The notes under the pieces are model-generated. The model worked only from the letters and a program-made list of their open reading frames with translations. It had not been told where the DNA came from and did not search any database. From contig NZ_CP085325.1 of NCBI RefSeq assembly GCF_020614395.1, positions 1 through 64,000 of the forward strand: a DNA stretch of 64,000 nucleotides. Reading direction: 5' to 3'. The stretch comes from Salarchaeum japonicum. GTDB lineage: Archaea > Halobacteriota > Halobacteria > Halobacteriales > Halobacteriaceae. How positions within the stretch are numbered: the stretch's first letter is position 1; each line of letters begins with the position of its first letter. Positions 25,738 to 33,914 of this stretch are shown piece after piece. The translations under genes and the position numbers were made by a program.

Positions 25738-27192
25738 TCACTCGATACAGCAGCTCATTTTGGACGTATCCCGACGGAACGCCTGACAGGCCTGCTTGAA
25801 CGCCTCGGAGAACGTCGGGAACGGGTGGACAGTATCGATGATGTCGTCGACGGTCAGTCCGAACCTCACAGCCAGCGTGGCTTCCATAATCATGTCGGCG
25901 GCACGCGGCCCGACCATGTGGACACCGACGATTTCGTCGGTCTCGTGGTGTTTGACGACCTGGACGAGGCCGTCAGTATTCTTCACGGCTTTCGCCCGCG
26001 GCACGTCCGCCATCTGGACGGTCCGGCACGAACAGGTGCCGTGCTCGTCCATATACTCGAGTTCGGTCGTCCCGACGGCGGCGACTTCGGGGCTGGTGAA
26101 CACGACTGCGGGGACTGCATCGTAGTCGATGCTGACGCCCTCGTTGCCGAAGGCATTCTTGACGGCGTGATTGCCCTCCTTGGCGGCGACCGTCTCCAGT
26201 TCGGGCTCGCCGATCACGTCGCCCGCCGCGTAGATGTCGGGATTCGTCGTCTGGAAGTACTCGTCGACACGAATCGTTCCATCGGGGTTCGTTTCGACCC
26301 CTACCGTTTCGAGACTGATCTCCTCGCTGTTGGGCTGGACCCCGGTCGCGACGAACAGCGCGTCGCCGGTGACCGTTCGCTCAGTGCCGTCGACGGTTGT
26401 TTCGACGGCGACGCCCGACTGGATCGCTTCGGCGCCGCCGTCAGCTGCTGGCCTGCGGACGCGCCGGAAGTCGTTATCGGTGAGTATCTCGATGCCTTCC
26501 TCATCGAATGCACGCTGCATCTCGCGACCAAGTTGGCCTTCCATGTCCGAGAGGACGCGCTCGGAGCGCTGGAGAATCGTCACGTCGACGCCGACACGGT
26601 GGAGGATCTGGCCCCACTCCAGCGCGATGTACCCACCACCGAGCATTAGGATACTCTCGGGGAGGTCGCGCTCCTCGAGGATGGTTTCGCTCGTGTAGTA
26701 ATCGACCTCCTCGAGGCCGTCGATGGGCGGCGCCCACGGTGAACTGCCAGTCGCGACGAGCGCCTTCTCTCCAGTAATGCGCGCGCCCTCGTCGGCGCCG
26801 TCGACGACCTCGATGGTTGTGTCGTCGACCAGCTGGCCGTACCCCTCGTAGATGTCGGTCTCGAAGTGCTCGGCGACATCGACGTAATTCTCCCGCCGGA
26901 ATCCCTCGACGAGGTCGTCGGTCCCGTCGAGTGCGTCGGCCCAGTCGACAGTCGGTTCCTCAGGGTATCGAACGGCGTCGAAGGGATTCTCCGACGCTGC
27001 AGCGCCGCTCTCGGCGACGGCAAGCAGATGCTTACTCGGGACACAGCCGACGTTCACGCAGGTTCCGCCGATGGGCAAGCCGGTGTTCACCATCGCCGTC
27101 GAGAGGTCCCGTCGGCTCGCTTCAGTGATCGCGGCGAAAGCTGCGGCGCCACCGCCGAGAATCACGAGATCATAGTCGGATGTGTGAGTCAT
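25738..27192 (-). CDS. merA: Mercuric reductase (MerA)
   Basis: A 484-residue flavin disulfide oxidoreductase reducing Hg(II) to Hg(0). FAD-binding GGGAAAFAA is near the start. The redox disulfide is GTCVNVGCVPSK (about 43-54); the NAD(P)H site is GGGYIALEWG, followed by an ATGVQPN segment and AAGDVIG. The C-terminal SKMSCCIE has the vicinal cysteine pair that distinguishes MerA from lipoamide dehydrogenase. No N-terminal HMA domain. TATAAGAA lies about 27 bp before the ATG, indicating a leaderless mRNA. Divergent from the HxlR-type regulator at 27271; an AACTT...AAGTT inverted repeat lies between them. Confidence 0.93.
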   Translation of the reverse strand: MTHTSDYDLVILGGGAAAFAAITEASRRDLSTAMVNTGLPIGGTCVNVGCVPSKHLLAVAESGAAASENPFDAVRYPEEPTVDWADALDGTDDLVEGFRRENYVDVAEHFETDIYEGYGQLVDDTTIEVVDGADEGARITGEKALVATGSSPWAPPIDGLEEVDYYTSETILEERDLPESILMLGGGYIALEWGQILHRVGVDVTILQRSERVLSDMEGQLGREMQRAFDEEGIEILTDNDFRRVRRPAADGGAEAIQSGVAVETTVDGTERTVTGDALFVATGVQPNSEEISLETVGVETNPDGTIRVDEYFQTTNPDIYAAGDVIGEPELETVAAKEGNHAVKNAFGNEGVSIDYDAVPAVVFTSPEVAAVGTTELEYMDEHGTCSCRTVQMADVPRAKAVKNTDGLVQVVKHHETDEIVGVHMVGPRAADMIMEATLAVRFGLTVDDIIDTVHPFPTFSEAFKQACQAFRRDTSKMSCCIE

Positions 27193-27270
27193 CTATACCG
27201 AAACTTTACGACGGGAAGTTCTTATACTCCAGAGTCCGAAGCTATAGAGTAGGTTGGAGGCCACGAAGCT

Positions 27271-27615
27271 ATGGCAGATACTACTTCACCGGCGCCAACG
27301 TGCGATGTTGAGGGGACGTGCTATTGTCCGCTCACAGGAGTTATCGACACGTTGAGCCGAAAATACGCGATGCAACTCGTCAGTATCATCGGCGCACACG
27401 ATTCGCTGCGGTTCGCGGAGATCGAGGCGCACCTCCCTACAGCGAGCACGTCGACAATCTCGAAACGCCTCGACGAATTCGAGGAGGCAGGGATCGTCTC
27501 ACGGACGCAGTACAACGAAATTCCGCCACGCGTCGAATACGCGCTAACTGACGAAGGGGATGAGATTCGTTCGAGATTAGAACCCCTTCTTGAGTGGGCG
27601 ACGGCGAACTCCTGA
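27271..27615 (+). CDS. HxlR/ArsR-type winged-helix regulator
   Basis: A 114-residue winged-helix protein of HxlR type: CPLTGVIDTLSRKYAMQLVSIIG, then LRFAEIEAHLPTASTSTISKRLDEFEEAGIVSRTQYNEIPPRVEYALTDEG. The N-terminus has CDVEGTCYCPL, three cysteines in nine residues, which could sense metal or thiol stress. It is divergent from merA across 78 bp and is the obvious candidate to control it. Confidence 0.88.
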   Translation: MADTTSPAPTCDVEGTCYCPLTGVIDTLSRKYAMQLVSIIGAHDSLRFAEIEAHLPTASTSTISKRLDEFEEAGIVSRTQYNEIPPRVEYALTDEGDEIRSRLEPLLEWATANS

Positions 27616-27716
27616 CGTACGGATTCCAGTGAATTTCATCCCACATTTGAGGCTACTCCATTCAGGTGGGGGTGTTAGCCCCAAGACTATCCTTTCTTCG
27701 TGTGCTACTGTGACGC

Positions 27717-28271
27717 ATGATAAACGAGGGAGCGTCTGCACCGTCATTCACTCTTCCAGGTCTCCGTGACGGAGAACAAACCGAGTACAGCTTGGATGAG
27801 ACAACTGCGGATGATCGGGCTGCGTTGCTAGTTTTTTACCCATTTGATTTCAGTCCTGTTTGTACAAACGAACTGTGTGCGATCCGCGATGCAGAGTGGT
27901 TTCAGCTGACGCCGGCGCTCGATGTCTGGGCAATTTCTGGGGACAGCGTCTACGCCCACCGAGCATTCGCCGAGGAATACGGCATCAATTTCCCGTTACT
28001 TAGTGATAGTTCCGGGCGGGTTGCCGAGTCATATGATGTCTGTTATGACGAATGGGAGAACCACGAGCGCGTTCCACAGCGTGCCGTGTTCCTCATCGAT
28101 TCGGAGCAAACGATTCGATACGCTTGGGCCACAGAAGATGCACTCGAGAAGCCGGATTTCTTCCCGGTTAAAGACGCTCTTGATACGCTGGAAGCGGAAC
28201 GCGATGAATTCGGTCCTGATGATGTCGAATTAGTCGTCGAATATAACGAGGAACCGGAACCGCTCACGTAA
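27717..28271 (+). CDS. Peroxiredoxin (AhpC/TSA family)
   Basis: A 184-residue thiol peroxidase. The peroxidatic cysteine lies in FDFSPVCTNELC (about 45-56) after YPF; a second cysteine is in DVCYDEW (near 104), a candidate resolving residue. The C-terminal tail is acidic. It follows the metal-resistance genes by about 100 bp, has its own upstream sequence, and probably serves in oxidative defence linked to metal stress. Confidence 0.9.
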   Translation: MINEGASAPSFTLPGLRDGEQTEYSLDETTADDRAALLVFYPFDFSPVCTNELCAIRDAEWFQLTPALDVWAISGDSVYAHRAFAEEYGINFPLLSDSSGRVAESYDVCYDEWENHERVPQRAVFLIDSEQTIRYAWATEDALEKPDFFPVKDALDTLEAERDEFGPDDVELVVEYNEEPEPLT

Positions 28272-28313
28272 ACGGCTGTTTGAGGACAGTTTCAGTGAAC
28301 GCCGCTCCGACAA

Positions 28314-29474
28314 TCAGCCCATCGCCTCTTGGAACCGCTCACGCAGCGCATCTTCACGCTCCTCGAACTGGTCGACCTTCTCCTGTAGATCATCGCTGAC
28401 GCGCTCGATGCTCGCGAGCGCACGCTCGCCGGCGAGCGACGCCTGCGACCCGTCGTCGCCGTCCGCCTCGAGCTGCTCCTCGTAGGCTCGCTCGACGCGC
28501 TCGATGGTACCCTCGGGGTTGAACAGGATGTCGTTGGCCGTGCGGACGTAGCCGTCCAGCGACGCACCCTCCTTGCCCTGGAAGAAGTGAGTGAGCGCGT
28601 ACGTCGCGCCGGAGTGCAGCGTCCACATATCGATCTCGAACGGCGACGCAGCGTTCGCCTCGGCATCCTCGGCAGCACGCTCTGCGAGATAGTCCGGGAA
28701 TCCCAGCAGGCTGTAAAACTCGGTGACGGTGAACGGGAGCTCGGAGAACTCGAGATCGATCTCCTGCGCATCTCGGATGAATTCGAAGAGGTCGTCGGCG
28801 ACGAGTTCGACCTGGGCGAGAATCTCCTCCCACCAGGTCCGGAAGTCCCGAACGTCCCCGACGTGCTTGATGACTTCCTTGTCGGTGAGCGAGCGCATCG
28901 AATTCGAGCAGTACCCGTCCTGAGCGAATCCCTCGACGTAGACGGCGTGCTCACCGAAGAAGTCGTAGCCGGAGGTCACGCCCATCGTGATCGGGTCTGA
29001 CCGCCCGGGCAGCCGGACTTCGAGGCCGTCGAACATCACGTCCATATGGACCTCGCCGCCGCCCCGGTAGCGCCGGATCTCGCCGAACATCACGTTCCCG
29101 AGCGGCGACCCGTCGATGGTCTCCTCGCGAAGGACCTCTTCCAAGGGCCTGTACACATCCACCGGGTTGATGATCGCGTAACTGTCCGTGGGGACGTGAA
29201 ATAGTGGGTCTGCGTCGGGCTCGCCGTCTGTCGCGTGGTCGCGCGCTCTTGTCGGCTCGACCAGGGCGTTGAAGCGCTCCGTTTCGACCCACTCGTCGGA
29301 GTAGGGATTCCGGTATGCGACTGTCGTCTCGACGGCCTGCGGGAGGTCACGAATCGTCTCGGCGAAGGACTTCGGTTCGTCGACCGTTTTCTTCCGGCGG
29401 TACCAGTCGGGTAGTTCTGTATCGGTTCGTCCGTCGACGCCAGCGAACACGGTTCTGGATTCTGGGTCTTTCAT
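28314..29474 (-). CDS. DUF932-like plasmid protein
   Basis: A 386-residue soluble protein. Segments such as YAIINPVDVYRPLEEVLRE, VMFDGLEVRLPGRSDPITMGVTSGYDFFGEHAVYVEGFAQDGYCSNSM and a TDKEVIKHVG helix recall the DUF932 family of phage and plasmid proteins. The last 60 residues form a coiled coil (LAGERALASIERVSDDLQEKVDQFEERE). I use ATG 29474, which has GAGGTGA eight bases before it, over the upstream GTG at 29483. Operator copy 5 and hairpin 5 lie upstream. Function unknown; often linked to DNA transfer or replication modules. Confidence 0.7.
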   Translation of the reverse strand: MKDPESRTVFAGVDGRTDTELPDWYRRKKTVDEPKSFAETIRDLPQAVETTVAYRNPYSDEWVETERFNALVEPTRARDHATDGEPDADPLFHVPTDSYAIINPVDVYRPLEEVLREETIDGSPLGNVMFGEIRRYRGGGEVHMDVMFDGLEVRLPGRSDPITMGVTSGYDFFGEHAVYVEGFAQDGYCSNSMRSLTDKEVIKHVGDVRDFRTWWEEILAQVELVADDLFEFIRDAQEIDLEFSELPFTVTEFYSLLGFPDYLAERAAEDAEANAASPFEIDMWTLHSGATYALTHFFQGKEGASLDGYVRTANDILFNPEGTIERVERAYEEQLEADGDDGSQASLAGERALASIERVSDDLQEKVDQFEEREDALRERFQEAMG

Positions 29475-29531
29475 TGCAGTCACCTCGAAATCGAATTCGT
29501 CGCTCGCGACGGCGCTCTCATCACGCGCCCT

Positions 29532-29550
29532 GCGCCCCTCTCACGGGCGC
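29532..29550 (-). promoter_or_regulatory. Leader GC hairpin 5
   Basis: GCGCCC/GGGCGC, 6-bp perfect arms, preceded on the coding strand by TTGTTTTTGC; between operator copy 5 and the start at 29474. Confidence 0.6.
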
Positions 29551-29564
29551 AAAAACAACCACTC

Positions 29565-29605
29565 TTAACCAACGCCCCGCCCACGAATCCAGTACTGTTG
29601 GTTAA
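29565..29605. promoter_or_regulatory. Operator-like inverted repeat, copy 5
   Basis: TTAACCAACG at 29565-29574 (one mismatch) and TGTTGGTTAA at 29596-29605, 21-nt spacer; 90 bp before the start at 29474. Confidence 0.85.
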
Positions 29606-29645
29606 ACATCTGGACGGTCTCGACACCTGGCTTCGGCTCTTCAAT

Positions 29646-30182
29646 TCACTCGTCGGCGTGGCGTCGACGGCGCACCTGTTCAGGATTCGGCACCCACGGA
29701 TGTGCGTCCCAGCAGTGCAGGGCGTGCTCTTGTGCCGTGTCGAACAGCGCCTCACACGACCCACACTCGTAGGCGGTGTCGGACCACGGTTCCGTGACGA
29801 ACATCGCCGTCACCGTCGATCTGACTGGATCTGGTGCGGCCGACCGCTGAACGTAATCATAGCCGATCACTGTCCGTCGACGAAGCGCCGACTGTGCCAG
29901 CCGTTCGGGCCGGTCTGCTGGGAGATACACCCAGCGGACGAACGCCTCTTCTGAGTCCTTCGCCGAGGGTTGAAGGATGAACCATCGGTTGTGCTCGTCG
30001 CGGAACAGATACCGCTCAGTGCCCCGGTTCTGGAGATAGAGCGGATCACCACGACCGGGAATCAGCCGAAGTCCCACTGACGGCGAGATCGGGGTGAGGA
30101 GTCGCTCTTCCAGTGAGAGCGAGCCGGACTCTCCGGATGATGTCTCGCTCTCGAAGTCATCAAGCGTCGCTTCGCCAGTCAT
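29646..30182 (-). CDS. Hypothetical protein with C-terminal C2H2-like finger
   Basis: A 178-residue protein. Core residues 30-130 form a beta-rich domain (GLRLIPGRGDPLYLQNRGTERYLFRDEHNRWFIL). The C-terminus has YECGSCEALFDTAQEHALHCWDAHPW: CxxC followed by two histidines, a C2H2-like finger. The ATG at 30182 overlaps the stop of the 51-residue gene upstream (ATGA), fixing this start. Confidence 0.78.
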   Translation of the reverse strand: MTGEATLDDFESETSSGESGSLSLEERLLTPISPSVGLRLIPGRGDPLYLQNRGTERYLFRDEHNRWFILQPSAKDSEEAFVRWVYLPADRPERLAQSALRRRTVIGYDYVQRSAAPDPVRSTVTAMFVTEPWSDTAYECGSCEALFDTAQEHALHCWDAHPWVPNPEQVRRRRHADE

Positions 30183-30334
30183 GATTCGCCGGGATTCGTC
30201 TCGTCTGTGTCTTTCCCAGCTGTTCGCTCGTGCCGGTCGTTGTATCGCTTGAGTTCTCGGCCGATGCACTCCAGCGCCGTGACAGCGCGTTCGATGAGCT
30301 GGTACGTTGCTCGCGAAAGTCGGAATTTCTCCAT
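30179..30334 (-). CDS. Tiny hypothetical protein in an overlapping operon
   Basis: A 51-residue protein beginning MEKFRLSRATYQLIERAV and ending TNPGES. Mostly one long helix with basic and acidic faces (LECIGRELKRYNDRHERT). Its ATG overlaps the previous stop (TGATG) and its TGA overlaps the next ATG, so all three genes are translationally coupled. This tight packing is the main support for it being real. Confidence 0.65.
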   Translation of the reverse strand: MEKFRLSRATYQLIERAVTALECIGRELKRYNDRHERTAGKDTDETNPGES

Positions 30335-31029
30335 CAGTTGGCCTCCTCTGGCTCGACGAGGTCGTTACTCTCAGCGACGAGTGCCTGAACGGCAGAGACA
30401 GGGTCGTTCTCGACCGGAAGTGTTCGATGGTCAAGCGGGGCGGGATACGCCCGGTCCCCCTGCGCACAAAGTATGATCAACCACTCTTCGCTCCCTTTGG
30501 CGCGGACGACGTAGTGGTCGATATCTCGACGTTGGAAGACTGTCCGATCTGTCCGGCTCACCGCACTCCAATTCGCCGGCAGTGACGATGACGGCGCCCC
30601 ACCATCTGGCGTGAGTGCTCGGTACTCTTCGAATTCGGCGAGTGCCGCCTCGATATCCTCCCCGGTGAGGTGCCAGCAGTCGGCCGGGCCATCACACACC
30701 AGCTGACTGACCACGTCGTTGCGGAACTGGATGTAGTGTTGCTGGGCGACAGTTTCGTTGTCGGTGTAATCGAGGAGGAGCACACAGGCGAGCTGTGCCG
30801 GTCCGCTTCCCGTATAGCCCCAGTCGAATTCCGCCGGGCTATGCCGCACGAGACCGAGACTTCGATTTGGGGAGAGGCGTTCGTGTGCGGTGAGGTTCAG
30901 GACCACTGGCGTTCCGTCGACACGCATTCCGACGTACTCAACGCAGTCTGCACTCGCCTGCCATCGCTCACTCGCATCCTGTACGACTGCTCGTGGGTCG
31001 GTAGTCGAATTCATCTCCATCGGTTGCAT
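30334..31029 (-). CDS. DUF6166-like haloarchaeal protein (paralog 1)
   Basis: A 231-residue protein. Residues 30-130 match the paralog at 32100: YVGMRVDGTPVVLNL, LSPNRSLGLVRHSPAEFDWGYTGSGPAQLACVLLLDYTDNE, and a WHLTGEDIEAAL end. This is the pattern I know as DUF6166. A C-terminal extension absent from the paralog (about 140-231) contains VFQRRDIDHYVVRAKGSEEWLIIL and resembles a separate small domain. First of three overlapping genes running to 29646. Function unknown. Confidence 0.78.
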   Translation of the reverse strand: MQPMEMNSTTDPRAVVQDASERWQASADCVEYVGMRVDGTPVVLNLTAHERLSPNRSLGLVRHSPAEFDWGYTGSGPAQLACVLLLDYTDNETVAQQHYIQFRNDVVSQLVCDGPADCWHLTGEDIEAALAEFEEYRALTPDGGAPSSSLPANWSAVSRTDRTVFQRRDIDHYVVRAKGSEEWLIILCAQGDRAYPAPLDHRTLPVENDPVSAVQALVAESNDLVEPEEAN

Positions 31030-31050
31030 GCGGGCGTTCGGATTCCCCGC

Positions 31051-31064
31051 ACCCTGCTGGGGGT
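31051..31064 (-). promoter_or_regulatory. Leader GC hairpin 6
   Basis: Short ACCC/GGGT stem preceded by TTTTTCGAC on the coding strand, 21 nt before the start at 31029. Confidence 0.45.
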
Positions 31065-31176
31065 CGAAAAACTACCACCGGCTATTAGCCCCTCAGCGTC
31101 GCTTCAAAATTAGAATTCAGACTATTATAGTCCAGACTACAACAATTCATCAGACAATCAATCGATAGAGGCAAGT

Positions 31177-31476
31177 CTATTCTTCGAAGAGACAGCGAGC
31201 GGCTGCATCGTCGCCAGTGAGGGTCTGCTGATCCTCGTCCGTATCAGCGAAGAGTGTTGACTGATCTCCCTCGGATGTTTGCTCAACTTCGGGTCGATCG
31301 TCGACGCCGAACTCACTCGCCTCGGGGTGATCAAGACGCGAATCCCGGTCACGATGATCCACGTCAGCGCCGAAGTCCTCAAGCGAGGTCTCGACGCTTG
31401 TTTCGGTTACTTCGAGTTGACCATCGTCACCGAATGCGGTCTGTCGTTGAATCTCGATCTCTGGTCGATCGCTCAT
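31177..31476 (-). CDS. Acidic low-complexity plasmid protein
   Basis: A 99-residue, strongly acidic protein (RPEIEIQRQTAFG, then many D, E, S and T) with a short ordered end (AAARCLFEE). No family recognised. I start at ATG 31476, which has GGAGG about ten bases upstream, inside the 3' arm of leader hairpin 7; an upstream TTG at 31533 would run through the hairpin. Confidence 0.65.
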   Translation of the reverse strand: MSDRPEIEIQRQTAFGDDGQLEVTETSVETSLEDFGADVDHRDRDSRLDHPEASEFGVDDRPEVEQTSEGDQSTLFADTDEDQQTLTGDDAAARCLFEE

Positions 31477-31483
31477 CTGGATT

Positions 31484-31505
31484 GAGCCTCCACCCACCGA
31501 GGCTC
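31484..31505 (-). promoter_or_regulatory. Leader GC hairpin 7 overlapping a ribosome-binding site
   Basis: GAGCCTC/GAGGCTC, 7-bp perfect arms. On the coding strand the downstream arm GGAGGCTC contains the likely Shine-Dalgarno GGAGG of the gene at 31476, so the stem would mask it. Confidence 0.65.
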
Positions 31506-31529
31506 CGACAGACACCTCCGGGCGTTGGG

Positions 31530-31751
31530 TCAATCGTCTTGTGCGCGGAGTTCGCTGGCCCGCTGTTCAAGCCGGCGGAGGATTTGGACCCGTTGCTGAT
31601 TCGCGTTCTCGTAGGCGACGCAGGCTCGCAGCGTCTCCATATCGTTGATCGTCACGATACCAGCGTTGATGAGTCGCGTATTCGGGGGCTCGAGCCGTTG
31701 TTCTGGCGAAAGATCGCTTGTGTCTGTTGTTTGACCGTCTGGATTGCTCAC
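31530..31751 (-). CDS. Small hypothetical protein with helical end
   Basis: A 73-residue protein, GTG start at 31751 (MSNPDGQTTD after initiation) preceded by GGCGGAGGCGA. The C-terminal 45 residues are helical: LINAGIVTINDMETLRACVAYENANQQRVQILRRLEQRASELRAQ. No family recognised. Reading further upstream would translate the hairpin, so the GTG is preferred. Confidence 0.65.
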   Translation of the reverse strand: MSNPDGQTTDTSDLSPEQRLEPPNTRLINAGIVTINDMETLRACVAYENANQQRVQILRRLEQRASELRAQDD

Positions 31752-31757
31752 TGATAA

Positions 31758-31781
31758 TCGCCTCCGCCACTGCTGAGGCGA
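31758..31781 (-). promoter_or_regulatory. Leader GC hairpin 8 overlapping a ribosome-binding site
   Basis: TCGCCTC/GAGGCGA, 7-bp perfect arms, preceded by TTTTTTG on the coding strand. The downstream arm carries GGAGG six to ten bases before the GTG at 31751. Confidence 0.65.
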
Positions 31782-31800
31782 CAAAAAACGGCCCTCGTCG

Positions 31801-32076
31801 TTACCCGTCTTCTTCGGGTTGGATTTGGCGAGCGTCCTCTGCGAGATCGTGGATGTATTCTCTGAGGGTTTCCATGTCCTCGCGAGCGTCTTCGAGGGTC
31901 TTGCCTTTCGCTTTCGCGATTACCTCGTCCTGATCTCTGGTACCGGTTCCACGCTTGAGCTTTATGGTGAGGGAGACGCCGACGTCACTGCGTTCGACGT
32001 ACTCCGTTCGTGTCGTCTGTTCGCTCGATTCAGCCGATTCGCCATCCGTACGAGATGGTTGGGTATGTTCTGACAT
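31801..32076 (-). CDS. DUF7389-like small protein
   Basis: A 91-residue protein: acidic N-terminus, then SDVGVSLTIKLKRGTGTRDQDEVIAKAKGKTLEDAREDMETLREYIHDLAEDARQIQP, a strand-rich and helical core I associate with the haloarchaeal family DUF7389. Starts 23 bp after the stop of the DUF6166-like gene, so probably one transcript. Function unknown. Confidence 0.78.
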   Translation of the reverse strand: MSEHTQPSRTDGESAESSEQTTRTEYVERSDVGVSLTIKLKRGTGTRDQDEVIAKAKGKTLEDAREDMETLREYIHDLAEDARQIQPEEDG

Positions 32077-32099
32077 GGGTTACTTTCGGTGATTGGTAT

Positions 32100-32501
32100 T
32101 TAGATGGACGGTGCGGCTGGCTCGCCGGGTGTTTCGTGAAGGACTGCGTCGATCTCGGGCCCGGTGAGTCGCCAGCTTCCAGCAGACCCAGCACAGTCCA
32201 GTTGGCTCACGACCTCGGTTTTGAACTCCTGGTAGTGGTCGAGGGCGAACGCCTCGTCTCCCGTGTAGTCGAGGAGGAGTGCGAGCGCGAGTTGTGCCGG
32301 ACCACTACCACCATATCCCCATTCGAATCCCGAGGGACTGTGATTCACCAGCGCGAGACTCCGCTCTGGTGTGAGCCGTTCTTGGCCGGGACGTTTCTCA
32401 ACGATAGCCTGCCCGCTCTGCCGATATCCGACGTAGGCGATGTCGCAGTCGCTCGCTGGGCGTGTCTGTTCAATCGAGTGTGTGTCGCTAGGTCTACTCA
32501 T
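32100..32501 (-). CDS. DUF6166-like haloarchaeal protein (paralog 2)
   Basis: A 133-residue protein, colinear with residues 25-130 of the protein at 30334: IAYVGYRQSGQAIVEK, LTPERSLALVNHSPSGFEWGYGGSGPAQLALALLLDYTGDEAFALDHYQEFKTEVVSQL, SWRLTGPEIDAVLHE. It lacks the C-terminal extension of paralog 1. Two copies within 2 kb suggest duplication or cassette-like acquisition. Function unknown. Confidence 0.8.
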   Translation of the reverse strand: MSRPSDTHSIEQTRPASDCDIAYVGYRQSGQAIVEKRPGQERLTPERSLALVNHSPSGFEWGYGGSGPAQLALALLLDYTGDEAFALDHYQEFKTEVVSQLDCAGSAGSWRLTGPEIDAVLHETPGEPAAPSI

Positions 32502-32529
32502 CGGTCTGTTCGGGAGCTACTCGTTCGAG

Positions 32530-32553
32530 CACCCCCGCACCCCTCAGGGGGTG
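32530..32553 (-). promoter_or_regulatory. Leader GC hairpin 9
   Basis: CACCCCC/GGGGGTG, 7-bp perfect arms around GCACCCCTCA, preceded by GTTTTT on the coding strand; 28 nt before the start at 32501. Confidence 0.65.
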
Positions 32554-32580
32554 AAAAACAGTCCCAGGGACTGCTTGCCC

Positions 32581-32976
32581 CTACGCGAGATGGGAGATAT
32601 CGGCTGGTTCGTCGACATCGTCGAACTCGCCTCGTTCGACCGGCTGCCAGTCATCACCGGGTGCTGGACTCCACCAGTCGACCTTGTAGGCACCTGGTGC
32701 GCCGAGGATCTTCACCCGTGCCGAGCCGTCAGGCAGATCACGACGGAGCTTCTCGTCGACGTGAAGGTTCCACGTCGAGTCGGTGTCGAAGCACGCGAGT
32801 ACGGCCTCCTCGTAGCCACGGTCTTCTCTGGATTCCCGGAGGATGACCTGCGTGTTGCAGTTCTTGCAGAACACTCCCTCGAAGGGAATGTGACTGAATA
32901 TCTCGTGCCCGCAGACGGGACACCAGAGGAACTCGAATAGTGCTTCTCTGTGGCGGTCGATGACTTCCAGACTCAT
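32581..32976 (-). CDS. Zinc-ribbon hypothetical protein
   Basis: A 131-residue protein. The N-terminal part has FLWCPVCGHEIFSHIPFEGVFCKNCNTQVIL, a double CxxC zinc ribbon. The C-terminal part (ARVKILGAPGAYKVDWWSPAPGDDWQPVERGEF) is a small beta-rich domain. I use ATG 32976, about 48 bp after a TTTATTTT box; a longer frame from 33111 would overlap the upstream gene by 58 bp. Role unknown. Confidence 0.7.
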   Translation of the reverse strand: MSLEVIDRHREALFEFLWCPVCGHEIFSHIPFEGVFCKNCNTQVILRESREDRGYEEAVLACFDTDSTWNLHVDEKLRRDLPDGSARVKILGAPGAYKVDWWSPAPGDDWQPVERGEFDDVDEPADISHLA

Positions 32977-33053
32977 CTGTGGATCTGGCCCGATTGAGAC
33001 GGGCCACCCATTCCGGCCCAAAATAAACGTCACCGTAGACCCGCACCAATCAA

Positions 33054-33419
33054 TCAGCGCTCGGCGCCGTACACGATTCTCGAGGATGCTTCGTACCCAC
33101 AGCTCCGACACTCGAACCAGCGCTGAACCTTCGCGCCGTCAGCCGTTTTCCCACCGATTGCTACATCGCTGTTCGGACACTCGGGACAACTCAGTTCGGG
33201 CGCTGGCCGTTTCCGGAGATCGTCACGGAACGATTTCGCATCCTTCGTCTCGTACCCCCGCGACCACACCGGGTAGCCGTCGACGAGGATTACGCCACGC
33301 CACTTGTAGCGGTACGAGCCCGGGGCTCGGTGTAAGACAGCCCGAGCGCCGGTCTCCGTATTCCGGTATGCGAGTGTGGGCGTGCGGCTCTCGCGCTTCC
33401 AATTTGTGATCCGGGACAT
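33054..33419 (-). CDS. Zinc-ribbon hypothetical protein
   Basis: A 121-residue protein. Residues 1-70 are beta-rich with conserved-looking aromatic and basic residues (SYRYKWRGVILVDGYPVWSRGYETKDAKSFRDDLRKRP). The end has CPECPNSDVAIGG and then WFECRSCGYEA, four cysteines of a zinc ribbon. It starts three bases after the stop of the gene at 33423, so co-translated. Confidence 0.72.
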   Translation of the reverse strand: MSRITNWKRESRTPTLAYRNTETGARAVLHRAPGSYRYKWRGVILVDGYPVWSRGYETKDAKSFRDDLRKRPAPELSCPECPNSDVAIGGKTADGAKVQRWFECRSCGYEASSRIVYGAER

Positions 33420-33422
33420 CTG

Positions 33423-33914
33423 TTAGAAGTGGACGTCGGCGGGCACGATCCAGAGCTCCTCGCTCTCCTCCAGCACTCGATCCAGCTGCTCACGGTGACG
33501 GATACCGTTCCCATATTCGTTGTACAGGAAGATTGTTGGCCCGTCGTAGGCACCGACCTGGTGGAACGCGTGCCGAGCGAGATCTTCGTCGCGCATGATC
33601 TCCTCATCGGAGAGTTCGTCAAGTGCTTCCCTCACCCGTTCGAGATTCCGATCGAACTCCTCTTTCGTCGCCTCCCAGCCACGCTCAAGCAGGTCTTGGC
33701 CGTCATCGGAGTCGACGGGCACCGCGGTCGGGAGATCTCCCCATCGCGCCTTCCCCGCAACGGACGTGTCCTCCTCGTCGAAGGTCACATAGTAGTCGAA
33801 GACGGCGCCGGCATGTGGGTCCGCGCCGACCAGGCGATCGAACACCGTCTTTCCGGTGACCAGCGCGTCGTCGTGCGTCGATGCCTCTACCAGTGCGTAA
33901 ATCACCATATGCAT
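33423..33914 (-). CDS. Hypothetical protein sharing a domain with the gene at 42412
   Basis: A 163-residue protein. It begins MHMVIYALVEASTHDDALVTGKTVFDRLV and ends TIFLYNEYGNGIRHREQLDRVLEESEELWIVPADVHF. The same two blocks (HIVVEASTFYGAVAKG... and TTFLYEETGSGVRSEDRLVSL...DDLWLVPAISL) occur inside the 295-residue protein at 42412, so they define a shared domain of unknown function. I use ATG 33914, preceded by GAGGTG at a good spacing, over in-frame upstream codons. Confidence 0.75.
   Translation of the reverse strand: MHMVIYALVEASTHDDALVTGKTVFDRLVGADPHAGAVFDYYVTFDEEDTSVAGKARWGDLPTAVPVDSDDGQDLLERGWEATKEEFDRNLERVREALDELSDEEIMRDEDLARHAFHQVGAYDGPTIFLYNEYGNGIRHREQLDRVLEESEELWIVPADVHF

Noticed and set aside
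31156-31172. ATCAATCGATAGAGG, resembling an inverted origin iteron
   Set aside because: Single, far from the origin, lacks the GAACAA half; probably chance.
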